DNA of 22,880 nt from Rickettsiales bacterium (lineage in GTDB: Bacteria > Pseudomonadota > Alphaproteobacteria > Rickettsiales > UBA1997), in the NCBI GenBank assembly GCA_031255235.1, contig JAIRSX010000025.1, positions 1 through 22,880 on the forward strand, in the 5' to 3' direction. The position numbers and the translations under genes were made by a program. The notes under the pieces are model-generated. The model was not told the DNA's origin. It saw only the letters and a program-made list of their open reading frames with translations, and made no database searches. Below are positions 16,911-22,880 of this stretch, one piece after another; the stretch's first letter is position 1, and the number at the start of each line of letters is the position of its first letter.

Positions 16911-19016
16911 ATGAACTCTAATTTAGTCAAATTTTATAAAAATAATGTATTTGATAATACAAAAATTAAAGATTTTGTATCAAAAAATACTTATAATGCC
17001 CTTCAGGATTGGATTTTGTGTGATAAAAAAATCACAGAAGGACAGGCAAATGAGATTGCTATTGCAATGAAAAATTGGGCAATCAATAATGGTGCAAAAC
17101 ATTTTACCCATTGGTTTCAACCTCTTAATGGCAAAACTGCCGAAAAACATAATACTTTTTTATCTTTGGATAAAAAGGGAGAACCTATCGAAAATTTTAG
17201 CGGCAATGCTTTAGTTTCTGCAGAGGCCGATGCAAGTTCATTTCCTTCTGGTGGCTTAAGAGTGACCTTTGAAGCAAGGGGTTATGTTGCATGGGACGCG
17301 TCAGGTCCAGTATTTATTTATGATGACAATGGAATTAAAACATTATGCATTCCTTCAACTTTTATAACTTATAATGGAGAATCTGTTGACCTGAAACTTC
17401 CATTACTCAAAGCAAAAAATGCCTTAAATGAAAAGGCAAAAGAATTATTAAGTTTTTTTGGTAAAAATCCACAAAAAGTGTTTTTAACTGCCGGTTTAGA
17501 GCAAGAATATTTTTTAATAGATGAAACCGCTTATAATAAAAGAGATGATTTAAGGATGCTTGGCAAAACATTATTTGGTTTGAGGGCGCCAAAAACACAA
17601 CAAATGCAAGATCAATATTTTGGAAATATAAATAGCAAAATTTTAAAATATATGGATGAAGTTGGAAATGAATGTATAAAATATGGAATCCCCATAACCA
17701 CAAGACACAATGAAGTTGCTCCAAATCAATATGAATTTGCCCCTTATTTTGAAGAGGACAATTTAGCAAACGATCACAATCAATTACTGATGATCGTAAT
17801 GTCTAACATTGCAAGAAAAAACGGATTAGTTGCTTTATTTGATGAAAAACCATTTTTAGATGTAAACGGAAGCGGAAAACATTTAAATTGGTCTATTAGT
17901 GACAATGAAGGTAATAACTTTTTACAGTGTTCTGCTGATCCAAAAGAAAATTTACAATTTTTAACTTTCATAGTTGTTGCAATCCAAGCAGTTTATGATT
18001 ATAGTGACTTACTTATTTCCTCTATCGCTAATAGTGGAAATGAAAGAAGATTGGGTGGCCATGAAGCACCACCAAGTATTTTATCAATATTTTTAGGACA
18101 TTTTTTAAATCAAACTTTAAATACTATTGAAAAGGGCGACAAAATAGACAATATAAAAGCAAAGATATATTCGAATTTTAAGAAAATGCCAAATTTTGAA
18201 AGAGAAAACACGGATAGAAATAGAACTTCACCTTTTGCCTTTACTGGCAATAAATTTGAATTTAGAGGAGTTGGTAGCAGCCAGAATGCTGCAATCCCAA
18301 TGACTATTCTAAATACGATTCTTGCCGATTCAATTGATAAAATCATCAACCTCATCAAAAAAGAGCAAAAAGCAACAGAAACATTTGAAGAAACACTTTT
18401 ACATACATTACAAAAAATTATAATGAGAACTAAAAATATAAGATTTGAAAAGGATGGATATAGCAAAGAATGGCAAAAGGAAGCGATAAAAAGAGGTTTG
18501 TATGTAAATCAAAAATTATTAACTTCTTTAAAGGAATATATTGCCCCAAAGAATCTTAAACTCTTTAAGAATTTTGATGTTTTAACTGAAATTGAATTGA
18601 AATCAAGATGTAGTGCTTGGTCTGACCTTTATAAGACCAATAAACTTATAGAAATAAACACTCTACTTGAAATATTGGAAAATATAATTATTCCAGATGT
18701 TTTGTCCTATAGAACTTTTCTAATAAATGGTATCAAAGAAGCAGAAAACATTCTGCCAATATCTGTCTTTAAAAGTGAGAAAAAAATGTTGGAAGAATAT
18801 GCTAAATTAATTAATGAATTATTTAAAGAAAAAAATGAATTAATAAACACCAAAAAGGTATTTAGAGACAAAATTGAAATTGATGCTATCAATTATACGT
18901 ATGAATCGGTAAATCCAATTTTAGAGAATATAAAAAATATATTAGATAAATTAGAAAAGAAAACCGGAAATGAATATTGGAGTTTACTAAAATACAAAGA
19001 TATGCTATACTATTAG
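16911..19016 (+). CDS. glnN: Glutamine synthetase type III
   Basis: The 701 residues match the usual GSIII size (about 690-730). The enzyme joins ammonia to glutamate at the cost of ATP, in the cytoplasm. Visible landmarks are HWFQPL and GKTAEKH in the N-terminal beta-grasp region, GLEQEYF with glutamates 197 and 199, H266-NEVAPNQYE, the glycine-loop block NGSGKHLNWS at 319-328, RRLGGHEAPPS around histidine 384, and FRGVGSSQNAA from about 451. All expected active-site blocks are present. ATG 16911 is the first start after an in-frame TAA at 16902. GGA at 16907-16909 sits only one base before it, an unusually tight spacing. The gene is monocistronic, divergent from the giant gene, and ends in TAG. 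Control by nitrogen supply is expected for the family, but no specific operator is seen. Confidence 0.95.
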   Translation: MNSNLVKFYKNNVFDNTKIKDFVSKNTYNALQDWILCDKKITEGQANEIAIAMKNWAINNGAKHFTHWFQPLNGKTAEKHNTFLSLDKKGEPIENFSGNALVSAEADASSFPSGGLRVTFEARGYVAWDASGPVFIYDDNGIKTLCIPSTFITYNGESVDLKLPLLKAKNALNEKAKELLSFFGKNPQKVFLTAGLEQEYFLIDETAYNKRDDLRMLGKTLFGLRAPKTQQMQDQYFGNINSKILKYMDEVGNECIKYGIPITTRHNEVAPNQYEFAPYFEEDNLANDHNQLLMIVMSNIARKNGLVALFDEKPFLDVNGSGKHLNWSISDNEGNNFLQCSADPKENLQFLTFIVVAIQAVYDYSDLLISSIANSGNERRLGGHEAPPSILSIFLGHFLNQTLNTIEKGDKIDNIKAKIYSNFKKMPNFERENTDRNRTSPFAFTGNKFEFRGVGSSQNAAIPMTILNTILADSIDKIINLIKKEQKATETFEETLLHTLQKIIMRTKNIRFEKDGYSKEWQKEAIKRGLYVNQKLLTSLKEYIAPKNLKLFKNFDVLTEIELKSRCSAWSDLYKTNKLIEINTLLEILENIIIPDVLSYRTFLINGIKEAENILPISVFKSEKKMLEEYAKLINELFKEKNELINTKKVFRDKIEIDAINYTYESVNPILENIKNILDKLEKKTGNEYWSLLKYKDMLYY

Positions 19017-19024
19017 AATAACCA

Positions 19025-19049
19025 TAAGTCAGATTCTGGGATTGACTTA
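19025..19049. repeat. Inverted repeat after glnN
   Basis: TAAGTCA (19025-19031) and TGACTTA (19043-19049) form a perfect 7-bp stem with an 11-base loop, eight bases after the glnN stop. There is no T run directly after it, so it is at best a weak terminator or an mRNA 3' stabiliser. Confidence 0.35.
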
Positions 19050-19102
19050 ATAAAAAGCAGATAAGACATATAAAAGAAGAAAAGGAAGAATATGTTGCTT
19101 GC

Positions 19103-19130
19103 AAAAAAAGGAAGAACCAACTTTTTTATT
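19103..19130 (+). terminator. Possible A/T-stem terminator after glnN
   Basis: AAAAAAG (19103-19109) pairs with CTTTTTT (19120-19126) around a 10-base loop, and the right arm supplies the T run. The stem is nearly all A-T, so its strength is doubtful. It lies between glnN and the methyltransferase gene. Confidence 0.3.
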
Positions 19131-19202
19131 AGTCAATCTCATACAAAATAGATATTTTTGCATTTATCGTTTCCATATTCTATCTTCCAGGAAAAAAAAC
19201 AT

Positions 19203-20188
<986 letters not shown>

Positions 20189-20235
20189 ATAAATACTTTT
20201 CCACTTTTTTTGAGCAAATAGTATAGGAAATGTTT

Positions 20236-20253
20236 TTGCTTTTTTATAAGCAA
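20236..20253 (+). terminator. Weak hairpin after the methyltransferase gene
   Basis: TTGCTT (20236-20241) and AAGCAA (20248-20253) form a 6-bp stem about 50 bases past the methyltransferase stop, with a T-rich loop and only a short T/A tail. It may be a weak terminator. The rest of the 20189-20280 spacer shows nothing else. Confidence 0.25.
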
Positions 20254-20280
20254 TTATTACTATTTTAATAACAGCAAGAT

Positions 20281-20526
20281 ATGACCATGTTTAAGAACAT
20301 GATTTTAAATTCTGTTTCTCGTCTTCTTATAAGAAAGAAGAGAGAGAAAGAGAAAGAAAGAGAGTTCACTTATAAAATAACTTATTTCATTGCTATTTTT
20401 TGTTATTTACAATCCATCATTATCGATCAAATAAATCAGCATCTATCATTAGCAATCAAAAACAAAATGTCACAAAAAATGTCACAAAAACTTATCTTTT
20501 TTAAAAGAGAAAAAGGCAATATTTAA
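20281..20526 (+). CDS. Leader-like short ORF with purine tract (possible gene remnant)
   Basis: The 81-codon frame starts MTMFKNMILNSVSRLLIRKK and runs into KREKEKERE encoded by an imperfect purine tract (about 20331-20363). A hydrophobic stretch followed by a basic run resembles the leader of the methyltransferase just upstream, and the tract looks like a degraded GA repeat. After it the sequence (FTYKITYFIAIFCYLQ and onward) matches nothing I know, and the other frames close quickly. Near the end a 12-base unit is repeated (about 20464-20490), giving MSQKMSQK. I read it as a possible stump of a second phase-variable surface gene whose body has been lost. It may not be translated at all. Confidence 0.3.
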   Translation: MTMFKNMILNSVSRLLIRKKREKEKEREFTYKITYFIAIFCYLQSIIIDQINQHLSLAIKNKMSQKMSQKLIFFKREKGNI

Positions 20527-20574
20527 ATTATAAGAATGATAAAAATAATTTTGTTATGTTTAGGCGTCTTAGTA

Positions 20575-20846
20575 ATGAAAACAGAAATTTTTAATGATTA
20601 GATATAATAAAATTGAAAGACAATATATTAAAAAATAAGACATATATGAGAATAAAGTGGATAGAGGATGATAATTATTTTGGCGATCATAAAAGTGTCG
20701 GTGATGGTTTGTTTGAAATGAAGACAAATTGCGGAGTAGGTTATAGACTTTACTATTCATATAAAAACGATATTCTTGTTCTGTTGTTATGTGGTAGTGA
20801 TAAATCATCACAACAAAAAGACATAGAAAAGCAAAAAAATAAATAA
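20575..20846 (+). pseudogene. HigB/RelE-type toxin, frameshifted
   Basis: The main open part carries the family core: GDHKSVGDGLFEMK, CGVGYRLYY, LVLLLCGSDKSSQQKDIEK, ending at TAA 20844. This is the Gp49-like/HigB mRNA-interferase toxin type, normally about 95-100 residues. The expected start is upstream and in another frame, from ATG 20575 (MKTEIFND). The next family residues (WLD...) are broken: the sequence reads GAT TAGAT where GAT TGG TTA GAT is expected, consistent with loss of four bases. TTG 20613 would give only the later part without the first helix. The toxin is therefore probably dead. The partner antitoxin follows 12 bases downstream, the normal order for this family. Confidence 0.75.
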
Positions 20847-20858
20847 AGATGAGTTTAT

Positions 20859-21238
20859 ATGGGAAAAATAAAAGTTACTAATTGAGATGTTGCAGATTAT
20901 CTAAAAACAGAGGAAGATATTGCAAGTTATTTGGAAGCAGCAATAGAAGAAAACAACCCTAAATTATTTATATCTGCTTTAAATGATGTAGCAAGAGCAA
21001 TAAGTATGAATAAAAAATAGCAAAACAGATTAATGTTAATCGTAAGAGTTTATATAAAAGTTTATCAAGTGATGTAAAAGTAAGTTTTGAAACTATTTGT
21101 AAGATAGTTGATAGATCTCAGGTTTTCTATTGTTCCAAAAGCACAAATATAACAAGATTATATACTTATATGTGTAACAATTACCAGATCCTCAAGAAAA
21201 ATGACAATCTACACTACAGTGATAAGAGTCAGATATAA
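20859..21238 (+). pseudogene. HigA-type antitoxin, nonsense codon plus frameshift
   Basis: From ATG 20859 the frame reads MGKIKVTN, a TGA at 20883-20885, then DVADYLKTEEDIASYLEAA, an ENNPKLF block and LNDVARAISMNKK before a TAG at 21018. This is the family N-terminus. Its helix-turn-helix half continues in another frame as KIAKQINVNRKSLYKSLS, then VSFETICKIVD, consistent with loss of one A from the A-run at 21012-21017. In many relatives the residue before DV is tryptophan, so the TGA is likely a TGG to TGA change. Recognisable homology ends near 21113, and the shifted frame closes at TAA 21236-21238 with divergent sequence. Both halves of the pair are thus broken. Confidence 0.75.
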
Positions 21239-21244
21239 TTTACA

Positions 21245-21388
21245 ATGTATAATATGAACAATTTTTGGAATGCTGTTGTTGGAACTCTTAAATTTATTTA
21301 TTCAAGCCCAGAAACAAAATGGTATATGGGTATCTTTTTCGCATTTGCTGCATATGCAATGTACTTTGATAGAGTATTAAAAAAATAG
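21245..21388 (+). CDS. Small membrane protein, 47 aa
   Basis: A short open frame starts at ATG 21245 (or ATG 21254) and ends at TAG 21386. It encodes an amphipathic start (MYNMNNFWNAVVGTLKFIY), a polar bridge SSPETK, one hydrophobic helix (WYMGIFFAFAAYAMYF) and a basic end DRVLKK. Aromatic residues flank the helix, as at membrane interfaces, and the basic tail suggests C-in topology. No clear Shine-Dalgarno sequence is seen. The composition is unlike the surrounding debris, so I think it is a real protein. The function is unknown; a phage-type or regulatory small membrane protein are options. Confidence 0.45.
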   Translation: MYNMNNFWNAVVGTLKFIYSSPETKWYMGIFFAFAAYAMYFDRVLKK

Positions 21389-21601
21389 TTTATCTTTGTA
21401 AAAACAAATTCATTTTGTGGTTTAATTCGGTTCGGGCGGTAATTTTAAACACAAACAAAAACGTAGGTTCTTATTATCGGGATTTACAAAAAATTGTTTG
21501 CTATAAATTTTGGAATTGAGTCAAACTTATTCATGAAAAATAAGGAGAAAAGAGATTGGTTTTGATTTGTAATGTTTAATAAAAAATAAATCATAAAGTG
21601 T
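21389..21601. other. Intergenic stretch
   Basis: This 213-base spacer lies between the small membrane protein and the convergent histidine phosphatase. A brief G/C-rich patch sits near 21427-21440. Weak A/T pairing near 21400-21420 might serve as a terminator, but I would not call it. No gene or repeat is seen. Confidence 0.4.
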
Positions 21602-22174
21602 TTATGTTTTTTGTGTCACAATTGAATTCAAAGAAATAATTTTGGTCTGTTCTCGATTCCTCAATGGATAAAAATTCTTTTTTCTATTTTGTAGAATGTT
21701 CAATAAAAAATACACACACACCCCATGTGAAACCACTATTAGATTTTTCTTGCATTCATTTTTCTTTACAAATTTTTCAATTCTATTGAAACAATCAATA
21801 TAACTTTCACCATTTGGAAAACGATATTTCCAAATGTCTCTTATTTCCCAGCTTTCTTTACTGTATTTGTTTTTTACATCGTCCCAATACATATTTTTAA
21901 AATCACCAATATCAATTTCCGATAACAAAGTATCTATTTGTATTTTTTTATAAAAATTATTTATCTTATTTATTTCACACATAATTTGTAATGTATGTAT
22001 TGTTCTTACCATTGGACTGGAGAATAATTCATATTCATCAAAATTTACTTTCTTTTCCATTAATCTATAAGCGTAGGACTTAGACTGATCAACCCCTTTT
22101 AAACTCAACAAAGAATTACAAATTCCTTGTCTTATTTTTTCTTTATTATGAAATGCTTCACCATGTCTAAAAAT
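21602..22174 (-). CDS. Histidine phosphatase family protein, start codon disrupted
   Basis: The frame encodes a phosphoglycerate-mutase/SixA-type phosphatase (PF00300). It has the catalytic IFRHGEAFHN (histidine codon at 22163-22165), the SSPMVRTIHT arginine block, an LLSEIDIGDF stretch and the second histidine in IVVSHGV near 21724-21740. It ends in TAA at 21602. The catalytic RHG lies upstream of the first conventional in-frame start (TTG 22111). Just before the RHG the frame reads GGA GTT GAT GTA TGG after a TAA at 22193-22195. AAGGAG (22194-22189) with ATG 22185 is a good start signal but two bases out of frame; adding one G (ATG GTA TGG) would repair it. Either the gene has a one-base lesion, the read is wrong, or ATT 22174 is used. 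The coordinates take the ATT. Substrate unknown. Confidence 0.6.
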   Translation of the reverse strand: MFRHGEAFHNKEKIRQGICNSLLSLKGVDQSKSYAYRLMEKKVNFDEYELFSSPMVRTIHTLQIMCEINKINNFYKKIQIDTLLSEIDIGDFKNMYWDDVKNKYSKESWEIRDIWKYRFPNGESYIDCFNRIEKFVKKNECKKNLIVVSHGVCVYFLLNILQNRKKNFYPLRNREQTKIISLNSIVTQKT

Positions 22175-22208
22175 ATACCATACATCAACTCCTTAGCTTA
22201 TTACATAT

Positions 22209-22222
22209 CGGTATCTTTACCG
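22209..22222. promoter_or_regulatory. Short hairpin upstream of the histidine phosphatase
   Basis: CGGTA (22209-22213) and TACCG (22218-22222) form a 5-bp palindromic stem around TCTT, just upstream of the phosphatase ribosome site on the minus strand. It could be an operator half-site pair. The remaining spacer up to 22320 is A/T-rich with nothing else recognisable. Confidence 0.2.
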
Positions 22223-22320
22223 TTAAAAATATAAATTAAAATTTATTAGCTGCAAAAATACAATTTCTATTACATATTTTAATATCTATTCAATAAGCAA
22301 TATTAAACCTTAGTATACCT

Positions 22321-22831
22321 ACTGGTAAGTAGATAGTGCATTTGGGAGCAAAACCAGAATATATTGAAAAACTTATCAAAAATTTATTCGAATGGGCAAA
22401 AAATTCAGATATTCATCCTTTAATAAAATCCAGTGTCTTACATTTTGAAATTGAATTCATACATCCATTTGCCGATGGTAATGGACGTATGGGAAGATTA
22501 TGGCAAACATTGGTCTTAAACAAATGGCATGAAATGTTTGCATGGATACCAATTGAAACAATTATTCATAAAAATCAGACTGAATATTATGCAGTATTAG
22601 GACGTGCAGAAAAAACAGCAGACTCCACTGAATTTATAGAATTCATGTTAAATTCTATTGAAAAAGCTATTTTAGAATTACCAATTAAAAATAATACCGA
22701 TATAATTACCGATATAATTACCGATAAATTGTCTAAAACAGAAATGGGATTTCTACAAAACATTAGACCTGGTGCGTAAAAATCCTTCCTTATCTACTTT
22801 CATAATTCATAGTTATAAATCCCTGCTATAA
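22321..22831 (+). pseudogene. Fic-domain AMPylase, truncated at both ends
   Basis: The open part contains the Fic core: HLGAKPEYIEKLIKNLFEW, DIHPLIKSSVLHFE, the catalytic HPFADGNGRMGR (22462-22497) and RLWQTLVL. The Fic core transfers AMP from ATP to target proteins. The family's N-terminal half, including the usual inhibitory or substrate region, is missing. Immediately upstream, GK, a TAG at 22330, then IVHLG still fit the family, so the frame once continued leftward. At the right, the linker repeats TDII in a 12-base duplicated unit (about 22694-22720), then the frame stops in NIRPGA. The winged-helix start continues in the next frame as LDLVRKNPSLSTF, up to TAA 22829. GTG 22336 is in frame but yields only a fragment. 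Probably not functional. Confidence 0.8.
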
Positions 22832-22880
22832 GATTAAACCTTAATCCAAATCTTTTTCTTCTACATCTATACTTATCAGA

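Noticed and set aside
17407..19104. Minus-strand open frames inside and just after glnN
   Set aside because: Antisense to a confidently identified gene, with no recognisable domains.
20883..20885. TGA at a usual tryptophan position, suggesting an alternative code (TGA = Trp)
   Set aside because: The giant gene and glnN are long and encode their tryptophans as TGG with no in-frame TGA. A low-G+C code-4 genome would use TGA for most tryptophans. A point mutation is simpler.

Overview
The window is AT-rich throughout, roughly one third G+C by eye. TGG encodes tryptophan in the long intact genes, so the standard bacterial code applies. A very large exported-looking protein, a type III glutamine synthetase, a simple-sequence contingency gene for a surface-type methyltransferase, and many eroded phage, IS and toxin-antitoxin remnants together suggest a host-associated, Gram-negative-type bacterium with a decaying genome. 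I cannot name the species. Helicobacter/Campylobacter-like, Brachyspira-like, Elusimicrobia-like or gut alphaproteobacterial lineages would all fit, and nothing here decides among them.

Layout. Bases 1-530 hold a broken IS5-type transposase tail and unrecognised coding debris. Bases 531-1154 encode an intact Abi_2/AbiF-type HEPN protein, with a predicted RNA stem across its 3' end. Bases 1276-1859 (minus) are an ORF6N-domain phage gene with three frameshifts. Bases 2097 to about 16592 (minus) are one uninterrupted gene for a protein of about 4,830 residues with about 160 cysteines. It has an export signal, an internal hydrophobic helix, Sushi-like C..G.W..C modules, EF-hand-like loops, a coiled-coil region and a tandem repeat. 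Divergent from it, 16911-19016 encodes glutamine synthetase III.

From 19203 to 20188 lies an FkbM-family methyltransferase whose true start is separated from its catalytic part by 21 GA units. As sequenced the gene is out of frame (OFF). Losing one unit or gaining two would fuse leader and enzyme. A second leader-like short ORF with a purine tract follows at 20281.

The right end (20575-22831) is mostly decay: a HigB/HigA pair with lesions in both genes, a histidine phosphatase whose catalytic RHG lies upstream of any normal start codon, and a Fic gene eroded at both ends. A 47-residue membrane protein at 21245-21388 is intact.

The genes do not form one pathway. The common theme is surface variation (giant exported protein, switchable methyltransferase) set among spent mobile and defence genes. 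The strongest candidates for something undescribed are the giant cysteine-rich protein and the GA-repeat switch.
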